DNA of 64,000 nucleotides. It comes from Candidatus Lachnoclostridium avicola (lineage in GTDB: Bacteria; Bacillota; Clostridia; Lachnospirales; Lachnospiraceae). The DNA is taken from positions 50,277 through 114,276 of the forward strand of contig DXFM01000005.1 of the NCBI GenBank assembly GCA_019114465.1, given 5' to 3'. The notes below the pieces were generated by a model. The model ran no database searches. It worked only from the letters and a program-made list of their open reading frames with translations, and was not told the origin of the DNA. The position numbers and the translations under genes were made by a program. This document shows positions 26,053 through 35,565 of this stretch, one piece after another (positions within the stretch are counted from its first letter, which is position 1; each line of letters starts with the position of its first letter).

Positions 26053-27327
26053 ATGAAATTTTCATCGATTTCCTCCCCCTTGAGGGGGAGTCTGCATGTG
26101 CCGGGAGACAAGTCCATCTCCCACCGCAGCGTCATGTTCGGGGCGCTGGCAAAGGGGGATACGGAGATCTCCAACTTTCTGAGGGGGGCGGACTGTCTCT
26201 CCACCATCTCCTGCTTCCGCTCCATGGGCGTGGACATTGAGGAGAAAGGGGAAAACGTCCTGGTCCACGGGAAAGGCCTGAGAGGCTTACGCCGTCCGGA
26301 CGGCATCCTGGACTGCGGCAACAGCGGCACCACCACCCGGCTGATCAGCGGAATCCTGGCGGCCCAGGATTTTGACGTGACCCTCACCGGGGACGAATCC
26401 ATCCAGAAACGTCCCATGAAGCGGATCATAGATCCTCTCTCCCTCATGGGAGCGGAAATTGAGAGCGTCCGCGGCAACGGCTGCGCCCCTCTCCATATTA
26501 CAGGAGCTCCTCTTCACGGAATCTCCTACTCCACGCCGGTGGCTTCCGCCCAGGTGAAATCCGCCATTCTGCTGGCAGGGCTTTACGCGGACGGGGAGAC
26601 CCGGGTGACGGAGCCGGCTCCTTCCAGAAACCACACGGAGCTGATGCTCTCCTCCTTCGGGGCCGACGTGAGGACGGAGGGCACCACAGTGACCATCCGG
26701 CAGGCTGAGGAGCTTTACGGCCAGAAGATCCAGGTACCGGGGGATATCTCATCCGCCGCCTTCTTTATTGCAGCCGGGCTTCTGATCCCGGGCTCTGAGA
26801 TTCTTTTAAAGAATGTGGGCGTCAATCCCACCAGGGACGGAGTGCTGCGGGTATTCCGCCGCATGGGCGGTTCCATTGAGACCACTGCCCTCTCCTCGGG
26901 AGCCGGGGAACCGGCGGCTGACCTGCTGGTAAAAGCCAGCCGCCTCCACGGGGTGGAAATCGGCGGGGAGGAAATCCCCTCTCTCATCGACGAAATCCCG
27001 GTGATCGCGGCGGCCGCCTGCTTTGCCGACGGCGTGACGGTGATCCGGGACGCGGCAGAGCTGAAGGTAAAGGAGTCCAACCGGATCGCGGCCATGACAG
27101 AGAACCTGCGGGCTATGGGGGCGGACGTGACGGAGACGGAAGACGGAATGATCATCCGGGGCGGCAGGCCGCTTCACGGGGCAGTCATTGACAGCAGGAA
27201 CGACCACCGCATTGCCATGACCTTCGCCGTCGCCGCTCTGGCGGCAGAGGGAGAGACCTCCATTCCCCAGTGGGACTGCGTCAACATCTCTTATCCCGGA
27301 TTTCTGGAAGATCTGAGAAAACTGTAA
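26053..27327 (+). CDS. aroA: 3-phosphoshikimate 1-carboxyvinyltransferase (EPSP synthase)
   Basis: A 424-residue cytoplasmic enzyme that joins PEP to shikimate 3-phosphate. Signatures: 'VPGDKSISHRSVMFGALAKG' near the N-terminus, 'DCGNSGTTTRLISGIL' (the LxGNxGT-like glyphosate-site block), 'ESIQKRPMKRI', 'VASAQVKSAILLAGL' and 'VKESNRIAAMTENLR'. Length is normal. It closes the aro operon and is followed by a strong terminator. The 'GNSGTTTRL' wording is common in class II-like Firmicutes enzymes, but sensitivity cannot be told by reading. Confidence 0.96.
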   Translation: MKFSSISSPLRGSLHVPGDKSISHRSVMFGALAKGDTEISNFLRGADCLSTISCFRSMGVDIEEKGENVLVHGKGLRGLRRPDGILDCGNSGTTTRLISGILAAQDFDVTLTGDESIQKRPMKRIIDPLSLMGAEIESVRGNGCAPLHITGAPLHGISYSTPVASAQVKSAILLAGLYADGETRVTEPAPSRNHTELMLSSFGADVRTEGTTVTIRQAEELYGQKIQVPGDISSAAFFIAAGLLIPGSEILLKNVGVNPTRDGVLRVFRRMGGSIETTALSSGAGEPAADLLVKASRLHGVEIGGEEIPSLIDEIPVIAAAACFADGVTVIRDAAELKVKESNRIAAMTENLRAMGADVTETEDGMIIRGGRPLHGAVIDSRNDHRIAMTFAVAALAAEGETSIPQWDCVNISYPGFLEDLRKL

Positions 27328-27330
27328 CGC

Positions 27331-27368
27331 AAAAAAGCTGACGTCTGTGAGAAACGTCAGCTTTTTTT
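27331..27368. terminator. Bidirectional terminator between aroA and the PBP gene
   Basis: AAAAAAGCTGACGT (27331-27344) pairs with ACGTCAGCTTTTTT (27354-27367) with a T-run on both strands, so it can stop aroA (+) and the penicillin-binding protein gene (-). Confidence 0.92.
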
Positions 27369-27407
27369 ATGCTGTTTCAGGCAGATAATCCCGGAACATC
27401 GGTCCGC

Positions 27408-29618
27408 CTAGTCCAGACCGATGCCGGGACCGCCGTGGATGCCGGTGACCGGCTCGGTGGGCGCTTCCGTAGGAGCCTCCGTGGGAGCCTCCGTCACCGC
27501 TTCCGTGGGAGCCGCCGTGGTGGCGGGAGCCGTATAGACCACCACATCCTCCTTTGTACCGGTCTCCGGACCGGGATCCTCAAAGGAGGCGGCGGGAAGA
27601 CCTTCCACGAAATGGGACATGGCATTCTTCCAGATCTGAGCCGGATAGGTGCTGCCCCACAGGGAAGACAGGGTCCTGGGCTGGTCATAGCCCACCCATA
27701 CCGTCAGAGTATAATAGGGGGTGATTCCGCAGAACCAGCCGTCCCGGCTGTTGTTGGTGGTGCCGGTCTTTCCCGCGGCCTCAACGTCTCCGCTCCATCC
27801 CATTCCGCTGGCCGTACCTCTGGTGATGACTCCTGTGAGGATGTCCACCATGACGAGAGCGGCATTTTTCTCATATACCTGGATCTCTTCCGGGTCCTCA
27901 AAAATCTCTTCCCCGTTTTTATCCTTCATGGAGACGATGCAGGTGGGATCCTGATAGGTTCCCCCATTGGCCAGGGCCGCATAGGCTCCCGCCATCTCCT
28001 CGCTGGTGACTCCGTGGGTGAATCCGCCCAGGGAGGCAGCCAGATAGTAGTCGCCGGGCACAATGTTGTCAAACCGCATTTTCGTCAGGTAGGACATGCC
28101 CACTTCCGGGGTAATGTCCGCGTAGACAGACCAGGCCACTCCGTTGCGGCTCAGCTCCACGCCGCGGCGCAGAGTCATGGTGCCTCCGGGAAGCCGGGTG
28201 AGGTCCGTTCCGTTCGCCGCCCGTTTCGCGGCGTCCACGTCCACGTTCTTGACGATAGTGTCGGAATTGTAGCCGTTTTCCAGAGCCGGGGTATAGACGA
28301 TCAGGGGCTTAATGGCGCTGCCTGGCTGGCGGAAGCTCTGGTAGGCCCGGTTCAGCCCATACACGTCCGTCTCCTGGCTTCTTCCGCCCACAATGGCAAC
28401 CACCTTGCCGGTGCTGTTGTCGATGAGGGTGGCTGCTCCCTGAAGGGCATAGATTCCGTTGGAGGAAGTTTCGTCGTCAAAACTCAGCCCCTGGTCCACA
28501 GCATTCTGCAGATAGTCCTGTTTTTCCGGATCCAGGGAGGTATACACGTCGTAGCCGCCGGTGTAGAGATCTTCTCTGGCCGCGGCATAGGCCTCATTGT
28601 ACCGCTCCGTGTATTCCTCGTAAGCGTCGTCGCTGCGGAAACCGTACTGGAACTGGAAGTCGTTCTGTTCCATGAGATACCGCACGGCGCAGTTGATGGC
28701 GTAAGTAGTCTCGTAGTTATGGAAGCCGTAATCCGGCCGCTGAATAACGATCTCCTCACTGATGGCCTGATCGTGCTCCTCCTGGGTGATGTAACCCATC
28801 TCCAGCATGTCGTTCAGGATCTTGTCCCGCCTGGCCAGAGCGTTTTCCGGATGCCGGTACGGATTGTAGTAGGTGGGCGAATTGGGAATGGCGCACAGGT
28901 AGGCGATCTGGCTCAAGCTCAGATCCCTGGAGGATTTTCCAAAATACCCGATGGCCGCCGCCTCCAGCCCGTAATATGTATTGGCGAAGCTGATGTCATT
29001 GACATAGAACTCCATGATCTGTTCTTTGGTGTACTTCTTCGTCAGCTCCATGGCGATGAGCATTTCCTTTGCCTTCCGCTCCAGGGAGACCTCATTGGTG
29101 AGAAACCGGTTCCTGGCCAGCTGCTGGGTGATGGTGCTGGCTCCGTGGACCTCCTCCCCCTCCGTGTACAGATACCGCAGACCGACACGGAAAATTCCCT
29201 TTAAGTCAATGCCGGAATTCTCCCAGAAGGTCCGGTCCTCCACTGCCACGAAAGCCTGGATGGCATACTCCGGAATCTCGTCATAGGGCAGGTAATAGGA
29301 ATCTTCATCCATGGTCAGCTTGGCGATCACATCCCCATTGACATCATAGATATAGCTGGACTCCTGAAGCCGGAAGGTGTCCGGCGTACTCTCGTCCACC
29401 ACCTGTTCCGCCATCTGTCTGTATTCGGTGTACAGGGGGTAGATTTTGGTGACGCCCACAACAATACAGAGAACAATGGCCAGTACAAAGGCCACTGCCA
29501 GCGTGCGCATCAGGATCTTCAGTACCTTGAGCAGAGGACGGAAAAGAATTCCAAGGCAGCTGGATATCATGCGGAGCGTTCTTTTCAAAGAATTATTATC
29601 CTGTTGTCTTTCAGCCAT
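27408..29618 (-). CDS. Bifunctional penicillin-binding protein (transglycosylase/transpeptidase, PBP1A type)
   Basis: A 736-residue class A PBP. Residues 37-60 are the membrane anchor. The GT51 domain follows with 'AFVAVEDRTFWENSGID', 'GASTITQQLARNRFL' and 'ERKAKEMLIAMELTKKYTKE' then 'QIMEFYVN'. The transpeptidase domain has 'PGSAIKPL' (SxxK), 'SRNGVAW' (SxN) and KTGTTNNS (KTG). The C-terminus is a low-complexity tail with repeated APTE units. It polymerises and crosslinks peptidoglycan outside the membrane. An extended -10 promoter lies 50 bases upstream. Confidence 0.95.
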   Translation of the reverse strand: MAERQQDNNSLKRTLRMISSCLGILFRPLLKVLKILMRTLAVAFVLAIVLCIVVGVTKIYPLYTEYRQMAEQVVDESTPDTFRLQESSYIYDVNGDVIAKLTMDEDSYYLPYDEIPEYAIQAFVAVEDRTFWENSGIDLKGIFRVGLRYLYTEGEEVHGASTITQQLARNRFLTNEVSLERKAKEMLIAMELTKKYTKEQIMEFYVNDISFANTYYGLEAAAIGYFGKSSRDLSLSQIAYLCAIPNSPTYYNPYRHPENALARRDKILNDMLEMGYITQEEHDQAISEEIVIQRPDYGFHNYETTYAINCAVRYLMEQNDFQFQYGFRSDDAYEEYTERYNEAYAAAREDLYTGGYDVYTSLDPEKQDYLQNAVDQGLSFDDETSSNGIYALQGAATLIDNSTGKVVAIVGGRSQETDVYGLNRAYQSFRQPGSAIKPLIVYTPALENGYNSDTIVKNVDVDAAKRAANGTDLTRLPGGTMTLRRGVELSRNGVAWSVYADITPEVGMSYLTKMRFDNIVPGDYYLAASLGGFTHGVTSEEMAGAYAALANGGTYQDPTCIVSMKDKNGEEIFEDPEEIQVYEKNAALVMVDILTGVITRGTASGMGWSGDVEAAGKTGTTNNSRDGWFCGITPYYTLTVWVGYDQPRTLSSLWGSTYPAQIWKNAMSHFVEGLPAASFEDPGPETGTKEDVVVYTAPATTAAPTEAVTEAPTEAPTEAPTEPVTGIHGGPGIGLD

Positions 29619-29669
29619 ATGTATACCTCTTTATAAAACCCTAGCTACCACTTTACCACAGTTTTGGCC

Positions 29670-29678
29670 ATTATACCA
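29670..29678 (-). promoter_or_regulatory. Extended -10 promoter of the PBP gene
   Basis: TGGTATAAT on the minus strand (TGn plus a perfect -10 box). The -35 box is poor. Confidence 0.5.
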
Positions 29679-29731
29679 GCCATATTTCTAAAATATTACC
29701 GCAATTTTACACAGTTTTTTGGGAAAAACTC

Positions 29732-30304
29732 TCACCCCAGGATTCCCAGGTGCTCCAGAAGGATCTTTCCCCCCAGAAGAATCAGGATGATTCCTCCCGC
29801 AAGCTCTGCCCTCGACTCATATCTGGAGCCGAAGACATTCCCCACTTTCACCCCCGCGGCGGACAGGCAGAAGGTGGTCATGCCGATAAAAGAGACGGCG
29901 GGAATGATGGCCACGTCCAGAAATGCGAAGGTGATGCCCACCGCCAGGGCGTCGATGCTGGTGGCCACCGCCAGCAGGAACATATCTCCCGGAGCCAGGG
30001 ACGCGTCCTCCTGGCAGCCGGACTCCTCCTCCCCGGAAAAGGCTTCCCGGATCATGTTGACGCCGATAAAGCACAGGAGCAGAAATGCGATCCAGTGATC
30101 CACCGCGGTGATCTTATCCCTGAACTGCATGCCCAGCAGATATCCCAGCAGGGGCATACCGGCCTGGAATCCGCCGAACCACAGGCCGACCACAGCCGCT
30201 TTTCCCACAGTGACCCGCTTCATGGACAGTCCCTTGCAGACCGCCACGGCAAAGGCGTCCATGGAAAGCCCCACTGCAAGCGTAAATAATGTGAGTAAAT
30301 CCAT
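29732..30304 (-). CDS. mntP: Manganese efflux pump MntP
   Basis: A 190-residue six-helix inner-membrane protein. '[20 protein letters not shown]' at 5-24 and '[16 protein letters not shown]' in the second half are the duplicated MntP motifs with conserved Asp. It exports Mn2+ to relieve excess. The ATG at 30304 has GGGGAAAG; the longer frame upstream lacks a good site. I looked for a yybP-ykoY manganese riboswitch in the 137-base leader and did not recognise one. Confidence 0.92.
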   Translation of the reverse strand: MDLLTLFTLAVGLSMDAFAVAVCKGLSMKRVTVGKAAVVGLWFGGFQAGMPLLGYLLGMQFRDKITAVDHWIAFLLLCFIGVNMIREAFSGEEESGCQEDASLAPGDMFLLAVATSIDALAVGITFAFLDVAIIPAVSFIGMTTFCLSAAGVKVGNVFGSRYESRAELAGGIILILLGGKILLEHLGILG

Positions 30305-30368
30305 GTTTCTTTCCCCTCTGACAGCGGAAGTCCCTCTCACTGCCGCCATCTTTTTCTGATATGGAAAT

Positions 30369-30392
30369 AGGTGTGAGAAAATTCCCACACCT
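30369..30392 (-). terminator. Terminator-like hairpin after the sigma operon
   Basis: AGGTGTGAGAA (30369-30379) pairs with TTCCCACACCT (30382-30392), one G-U pair, with a tight loop and ATTTCC following on the minus strand. It separates the sigma/anti-sigma operon from mntP. Confidence 0.65.
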
Positions 30393-30441
30393 TTTCCTGA
30401 AGCTTATTTATATTATCACAGGGAGTCATGGAATGCAAGCA

Positions 30442-31254
30442 TTAATTTGCGCTGTCCACGATCTCCTCTGCCATGAGGAACAGATCATCCGCCGTCAGGC
30501 CGGTGTCCTCCCACGCCATCAGGCTGTAATTTCCGCCGTCATCGGACCAGGTGACAAAGTAGTTGGTCACCTCCTGGCGCTCCATTCCCGGCGCGCCGTA
30601 GCCCACGTTCAGTTCTCCCGCGTCCACAAGGGCCTGCTCCTCCTGGGTGAGCTCATAATCGGTTCCCACAAAGAGGGAATCGGAGTGGAAGTAATTCAGA
30701 GTCACATCCCCGTACTCCCTGGTCATCTCTGTGCTGCTCTCCTGTTCCAGACCTGCCATAGGCGCCTCGATGTTCAGGATGACGCTTCCGCTGCCCTTCC
30801 TGTAATCCACCATCACTGACGGACTCTCCGCCACTTTGGCCTGGTTTTCATCGGCTCCCTCCAGCATGACGAAATAGCCTTTGGAAAATTCATAGCCATT
30901 GGAAAACTGGTCCACCGCCTTCGGCACAAAACCCAGACGGTCCGCGTCCGCCGCCACGTCCGCCGCGGAGTGGTAGTCCGGCTGGTCCACGCGGACGGAG
31001 CTGCTCACTGAGTCGATCTTTCCCGCCGCCACCGCTCCAAAGGCGCCAATCAGACACAAAGCCGCCGCTGCCACCAGTATTTTCTTCCCGTTAAACCGTC
31101 TAAACATAACCGAATCCTCCTTTTGCTCCGGCTCGCCCACCCGGTCCAGAATGCGGGCGAGAGTTCTCTTCTCGTCCTCATCCGTCATCCGCACAGGCTC
31201 CGCCTTCTCCTTCAACAATTCTTCCAGTTCTCTGTCAAACGGTTCTCTTCTCAT
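30442..31254 (-). CDS. Membrane-anchored anti-sigma-like protein (DUF4367 type)
   Basis: A 270-residue protein with a short cytoplasmic N-terminus, one membrane helix (about 61-80, 'ILVAAAALCLIGAFGAVAAG') and a large extracellular domain of about 190 residues with the features of DUF4367. The ATG at 31254 has AAGGAGG and overlaps the sigma gene by 20 bases, which is the usual way sigma factors and their membrane partners are coupled. It probably holds the sigma factor inactive until an envelope signal. No zinc-type HxxxCxxC anti-sigma motif is present, so the sequestering mode may be unusual. Confidence 0.75.
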   Translation of the reverse strand: MRREPFDRELEELLKEKAEPVRMTDEDEKRTLARILDRVGEPEQKEDSVMFRRFNGKKILVAAAALCLIGAFGAVAAGKIDSVSSSVRVDQPDYHSAADVAADADRLGFVPKAVDQFSNGYEFSKGYFVMLEGADENQAKVAESPSVMVDYRKGSGSVILNIEAPMAGLEQESSTEMTREYGDVTLNYFHSDSLFVGTDYELTQEEQALVDAGELNVGYGAPGMERQEVTNYFVTWSDDGGNYSLMAWEDTGLTADDLFLMAEEIVDSAN

Positions 31255-31807
31255 AGAGGCCCTCCTTTTCCCGGGCATTCAGCCGGTCCTTCAAGTTCTT
31301 CCTTGCTGTATGAAGCCTGGATTTGACTGTGCCTTCCAGGCATCCCATGGCCTTCGCGATCTCCTTCGTGGACATCTGGTTGTAGTAATAGAGCACCACC
31401 GCCGTGCGCTGGCGGATTTCCAGGCCCTGTACTGCGTCCCAGAGCTGCTCCCTCTCCTCAGAGCGGAGCACTGACTCCAGGGGCGCGCTGTCCTGGTCCG
31501 GCTCATACTCATCCCGGATCTCCTCCGCAGGCTGTTCCCTCCGGTTCTTTTTCAAAATCCGCCAGGAGGTTCTCGTCATGATCTGATACAGCCATGGTTC
31601 AAACTTTTCCGGATCCTTCAGATGCTTCCGGTATGTATAGCATTTGACAAAGGTTTCCTGTACAATATCTTCGCTGTCCGCGTAATTGCCGGAAATCAGA
31701 TACGCCATACGCAAGACACGGTTCTGATATCTGTGAAACAGCCAGGCAAATGCTTCCTCATCTCCCTGCTGCATCCTAACTGTCATCTCTCGTTCTGTCC
31801 CGTCCAT
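31235..31807 (-). CDS. ECF-type RNA polymerase sigma factor
   Basis: A 190-residue sigma-70 family protein. Region 2 spans 'LFHRYQNRVLRMAYLISGNY' and 'DSEDIVQETFVKCY', and region 4 is 'LEIRQRTAVVLYYYNQMSTK' then 'EIAKAMGCLEGTVKSRLHTA' with the helix-turn-helix. A GGGAG site precedes the ATG. A TGAACC box near 31870 with a -10-like element about 17 bases downstream may be an ECF-type autoregulated promoter; this is tentative. Confidence 0.92.
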   Translation of the reverse strand: MDGTEREMTVRMQQGDEEAFAWLFHRYQNRVLRMAYLISGNYADSEDIVQETFVKCYTYRKHLKDPEKFEPWLYQIMTRTSWRILKKNRREQPAEEIRDEYEPDQDSAPLESVLRSEEREQLWDAVQGLEIRQRTAVVLYYYNQMSTKEIAKAMGCLEGTVKSRLHTARKNLKDRLNAREKEGLYEKRTV

Positions 31808-31883
31808 GGTTATCTCCCTTCCGCTGTTTTTCGGTGCACCTGTCTATAAGAGTCCTCCAGTGAGAAAACGGTTCATTTTTTTA

Positions 31884-32525
31884 TTAAATTTCTTTGATCA
31901 TGCAGTACTGCTTCAGATGAAAATGGGGCTTTTCCACGATCCCGTAGATCTTGAAGCCGAAATGCTGGTACAGGCTCACATTCTTTTCGTTGTGGGTCTC
32001 TAAGGAAATCATCATCCGGTGTTCCTCGGCATAGCGGATGGCCTCCCCGATGAGAAGTCCGGAGATGCCGTGGTGCTGCATGGCCGGCCGCACAGCCAGA
32101 TAGATGATGTGGAGGCGGTTTTCCTGGTGCAGCTGGTCGGTCCAGCGGGAATTTAAATAATCCCTTCCCAGGAGGAAATTCCAGAAGGTCTTCATGCTCA
32201 TGTCCTCCCGGATGAGATGTTCATCGGTTTTCAGCTGGGCCCGCAGTTCCGTCAGGTAGAACTGAAACGGATTGTAGGGCTCGGATTCGTCGGAGACCAC
32301 AAGGATTCCGTTCAAATCTCTGCTGTCGGCAAAGATCTCGCAGGTCTTGAAAAATTCCCACAGATCACATTCAAACAATTCCGGCAGGAGCCGGTTCCTG
32401 GTAGCCGCATCGGGAATCAGACTGTGATAGAGCGGATCGCCGGCAAAGCTCTCCGTCAGCAGTTCCCTGAGTTTTGGCAGGTCTTCTTTCTGTACCCGGT
32501 ATAATATCTGACTGTCCACATTCAT
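31884..32525 (-). CDS. GNAT family N-acetyltransferase
   Basis: A 213-residue acetyltransferase. 'IIYLAVRPAMQHHGISGLLI' followed by GEAI is the acetyl-CoA motif (V-x-P-x-x-Q/H-x-x-G-x-S/G), and 'SLETHNEKNVSLYQHFGFKI' is the conserved C-terminal block. The N-terminal half is longer than in minimal GNATs. The ATG starts at the base next to the M28 peptidase stop, so translation is coupled. Substrate unknown. Confidence 0.85.
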   Translation of the reverse strand: MNVDSQILYRVQKEDLPKLRELLTESFAGDPLYHSLIPDAATRNRLLPELFECDLWEFFKTCEIFADSRDLNGILVVSDESEPYNPFQFYLTELRAQLKTDEHLIREDMSMKTFWNFLLGRDYLNSRWTDQLHQENRLHIIYLAVRPAMQHHGISGLLIGEAIRYAEEHRMMISLETHNEKNVSLYQHFGFKIYGIVEKPHFHLKQYCMIKEI

Positions 32526-34517
32526 TTACCCCTCTTCCAGTTTTTTCATCTCATCGATCAGTTTTTCCACTGACCGGGTAATATAGCGGATATCATCGTC
32601 ATAGCAGATCATCTGCTGTTTTTCCGCCTCCCGCACCATGGCCAGCTCTTCTGCCAGATCCCGGCAGCCGGTCCTGTGCTTTTTCTTCAGCCGCGCCACC
32701 AGTCCATAGAGATTTTCGTGGTGGACGATGCGGCCGGCTCCCCACTGCAGCCGGTCCTCCGGCTGATCCAGCACATACTCCGTAAAATACTGGTAAACCG
32801 CCTCGTCAAAGAGGAAGGCGTACCGGCTGTTGTCGATGCTGTAGATGGCCTCCAGGGCCAGCCCGGTCTCCCCCTCCTTCAGGCAGGCAGACGCCGCCCG
32901 CAGATACCGGAGATTGTTCTGGATGGCCTCCTGGGGAAAGAGCACGCTGTCCTGCCAGTCCAGGCGCACGAAGTAGTCCTGTCCTTTCTGAAACAGATTC
33001 AAAAGCCCTTGCTGAAGGGCCTCATCCTTCTCTCCCGCCCTGTTCTTTTCCCGGACTCTGGCCCAGAGCCGGTCTCCCAGCTCCTCCGCCTCGGAGAGCC
33101 GGTCCAGAAGCCGGCGGATGGCCGTCTCATCCTCCTCCCCGGTCACCGGGCGGATGCTTCGGCGGATCTGGGCGAAGAGCTCCGCCGGATTCAGGGGAGC
33201 AACCGGCGTCTGATCAATTTCCATCAGCAGAAGGCCGTAGAGCTGGTGGTGGAAGCGGTACACCTTCTCATCGTAGAAATCGTCGTTGTCGAACTGGGAG
33301 TGGTAGTGGGTCTCCATAAAGCGGCCGGCGGAAAAATCGTTGACCGTGGAGGGAATTCCCCCGATGGCCATGGAAAAATCGTCGGACCAGGTCTCGATGG
33401 GGGCGCAGACCGTCAGCCCTTCCGGATAGACCTCCTTCGGATCGATCCAGGCGGGAAGCCTTCTCACAAAGTCTTCCAGGAAATCCTGGTACTCGTAGGT
33501 GCATCGGATGGCGTCCCTGCGGTCGTGGGCGTGGGCCGGCAGCTCAAAGTTTAAGTCGATCACCGTCTGTCCCCGCCACTGGGGTCGAACCTTGAACACC
33601 TGCTGCCAGGCGCCGGTGGACCAGTCGTATTTGGAGTTGGTGACCCCCCATTCCTCGGCTGCCATGGCGCAGACCACAATGGTCCGCTCCGGCTGGTAGC
33701 CGCAGGCAATCAGGGAACGGGCCATGCTGATGATCATGGCCACCGCCGTGTTGTCGTCCTGAAATCCGGTGAAATAGGAGTCATAGTGGGCGGTGAGCAG
33801 GATTTTTTCCTCACATTTGCCCGAAATCACTCCCCACACGTTGTAGGCCGGCTGATCCCGTTTCACCCGGCTGTCCGCGTCCAGCTCCACGGTGATGGTT
33901 CCCTCCTGTGCCAGCCTGGCCCGGATCAGCTCCGCATCCCGGCGGGACATGGAGAAGGCCGGCGCGTCAGCGGGCCCTGCAATGTCCTGGGCGTTTAGGG
34001 CGGAGCTGTCGATCTCCCCGTAGCCGTTTTCCTGAACGGCGATGAGGGCGGCGGCTCCCTTCAGATGGGCCTGGTAGACGGGAAAATTGATCCACCATTC
34101 CTCCCGCTGGTTGATGTCCGCCATCACCAGTTTTCCCGCCACGTCCCGGCCCTCATAGTCCTCGGCTGTGCCTTTGCCCAGATCCGTCAGCTCAAATTTC
34201 TGAAAGCCGTCTGTGACAAAATTGGTCTGGTAGGCGCCCAGCTGGATCTCATGGCGGACGCCGTCTCTGTCTTCAAACCGCAGCACCGCCTTTTTAAACT
34301 CCCAGGAATCCAGGGTCAGGCGGTCCATATGGATGTCCTGAAGGCCCGCGGCCCTCATCTCCTCCGCCAGCATGTTCCCGGTGTCAATCTCCGCCTGGGA
34401 ACCGGCTGTGCGGTAGCCCAGCACCGGATTGGTCTTAAAAGTTTCCATTTTCTTTGCCAGACGGTAGGAGTAATCCACATCCACCGCCTGGAGATAGGCC
34501 TCTCTGATGTCGTCCAT
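32526..34517 (-). CDS. M28 family metallopeptidase with PA-like domain
   Basis: A 663-residue protein. No signal peptide is visible, unlike most PA-M28 peptidases. Residues 95-215 resemble a PA insertion, and the M28 zinc site is 'LLTAHYDSYF' (His244, Asp246), 'DDNTAVA' (Asp254), 'AAEEWG' (Glu288-Glu289) and 'ETHYHSQFDND' (His). About 240 C-terminal residues beyond the catalytic core are helical. It is probably an aminopeptidase acting in the cytoplasm. AAGGAG lies 9 bases upstream; the GNAT gene follows directly. Confidence 0.85.
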   Translation of the reverse strand: MDDIREAYLQAVDVDYSYRLAKKMETFKTNPVLGYRTAGSQAEIDTGNMLAEEMRAAGLQDIHMDRLTLDSWEFKKAVLRFEDRDGVRHEIQLGAYQTNFVTDGFQKFELTDLGKGTAEDYEGRDVAGKLVMADINQREEWWINFPVYQAHLKGAAALIAVQENGYGEIDSSALNAQDIAGPADAPAFSMSRRDAELIRARLAQEGTITVELDADSRVKRDQPAYNVWGVISGKCEEKILLTAHYDSYFTGFQDDNTAVAMIISMARSLIACGYQPERTIVVCAMAAEEWGVTNSKYDWSTGAWQQVFKVRPQWRGQTVIDLNFELPAHAHDRRDAIRCTYEYQDFLEDFVRRLPAWIDPKEVYPEGLTVCAPIETWSDDFSMAIGGIPSTVNDFSAGRFMETHYHSQFDNDDFYDEKVYRFHHQLYGLLLMEIDQTPVAPLNPAELFAQIRRSIRPVTGEEDETAIRRLLDRLSEAEELGDRLWARVREKNRAGEKDEALQQGLLNLFQKGQDYFVRLDWQDSVLFPQEAIQNNLRYLRAASACLKEGETGLALEAIYSIDNSRYAFLFDEAVYQYFTEYVLDQPEDRLQWGAGRIVHHENLYGLVARLKKKHRTGCRDLAEELAMVREAEKQQMICYDDDIRYITRSVEKLIDEMKKLEEG

Positions 34518-34688
34518 AATCTGTCTCCTTTGTCGTGCAGGTTTCTTTCAACCCAGTTTTCTATCAAATCAAACCATGAGGAAAACGCGGTCACAAACTC
34601 CGTGCCGCGCTTCTGCCTCCATGCTTTTGTCCAGGTGCCAGTATAGCACAGAGAGACCGTGGTTTCAATAGATCCTGTGAACGGAAAA

Positions 34689-34732
34689 AGGACCTCTCTC
34701 CGCCATCTCAATGATGGTCAGAGAGAGGTCCT
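34689..34732 (-). terminator. Terminator of yebC
   Basis: AGGACCTCTCT and AGAGAGGTCCT flank an inner CCATC/GATGG stem; the minus strand ends in CCTTTTTCC. It lies 40 bases past the yebC stop. Confidence 0.85.
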
Positions 34733-34773
34733 CCCTCATCCGATTTCCAGCCGTGACGGCGGGAAATTGGAAA

Positions 34774-35502
34774 TTATTCATCCCAGTTGTGATACACGGC
34801 CTGCACGTCGTCGTCCTCGTCCAGCATATCCAGGATGCGGTTGATTTTTTTGATGTCGTCCTCATCGGTGAGTTCCACCCAGGTCTGGGGAATCATGGTC
34901 ACATCGGCGGAAGCCATGGGAATGCCGGCCGCCTCCAGGGCCTCGCGCACCTGGCTGAAGCTGTCCGGATCGGTGAGCACCTCAAAGCTGTCCTCCTCCT
35001 CGGAGAAATCCTCTGCCCCGGCGTCCAGAGCCGTCATCATCAGCTCGTCTCCGTCCATGTCGCACTCTTCCTTGTCGATGATGATCTGGCCCTTCTTGTC
35101 AAACATGTAGGACACGCAGCCGGTGGTGCCCACGTTGCCGCCGCCCTTGGTGAACGCGTTTCTCACGTTGGCCGCGGTGCGGTTCTTGTTGTCCGTCAGA
35201 GTGTCCACGATGATGGCCACCCCGCTGGGACCGTACCCCTCGTAGGTAATGGTCTCGTAATTGACGGAACCGGCGTCGCCGGCGGCCTTCTTGATTCCCC
35301 GGTCGATGGTGTCGTTGGGCATGTTGTTGGCCTTCGCCTTGGCAATCACGTCCCGGAGCTTGCTGTTGTTGGCCGGGTCCGGACCGCCCTCCTTGACGGC
35401 CACGGCGATCTCTCTTCCGATCACGGTGAAAATCTTGCCCTTGGCGGCGTCATTTCTTTCCTTCTTATGTTTGATATTCGCAAATTTGGAATGTCCTGAC
35501 AT
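34774..35502 (-). CDS. yebC: YebC/PmpR family (TACO1-like) protein
   Basis: A 242-residue cytoplasmic protein starting '[20 protein letters not shown]', the invariant N-terminus. '[20 protein letters not shown]', '[17 protein letters not shown]' and 'VSYMFDKKG' are family blocks. YebC proteins have long been annotated as DNA-binding regulators; work on bacterial and mitochondrial members points to help with translation of proline-rich sequences. An AGGAGAG site precedes the ATG. Confidence 0.96.
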   Translation of the reverse strand: MSGHSKFANIKHKKERNDAAKGKIFTVIGREIAVAVKEGGPDPANNSKLRDVIAKAKANNMPNDTIDRGIKKAAGDAGSVNYETITYEGYGPSGVAIIVDTLTDNKNRTAANVRNAFTKGGGNVGTTGCVSYMFDKKGQIIIDKEECDMDGDELMMTALDAGAEDFSEEEDSFEVLTDPDSFSQVREALEAAGIPMASADVTMIPQTWVELTDEDDIKKINRILDMLDEDDDVQAVYHNWDE

Positions 35503-35565
35503 ACTATCTCTCCTCTAATGTTCTTCTTTTCTCTGTTTCTTCTCCTGGCGGAGAAAGCATCTTTT

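Noticed and set aside
27369..29204. A 611-codon open frame on the plus strand
   Set aside because: It lies wholly opposite the penicillin-binding protein gene, is rich in His/Gly/Val as antisense frames of GC-rich genes are, and has no ribosome binding site.
30305..30441. Manganese (yybP-ykoY) riboswitch before mntP
   Set aside because: The leader is short and holds only the upstream terminator hairpin; the conserved riboswitch bases were not recognised.
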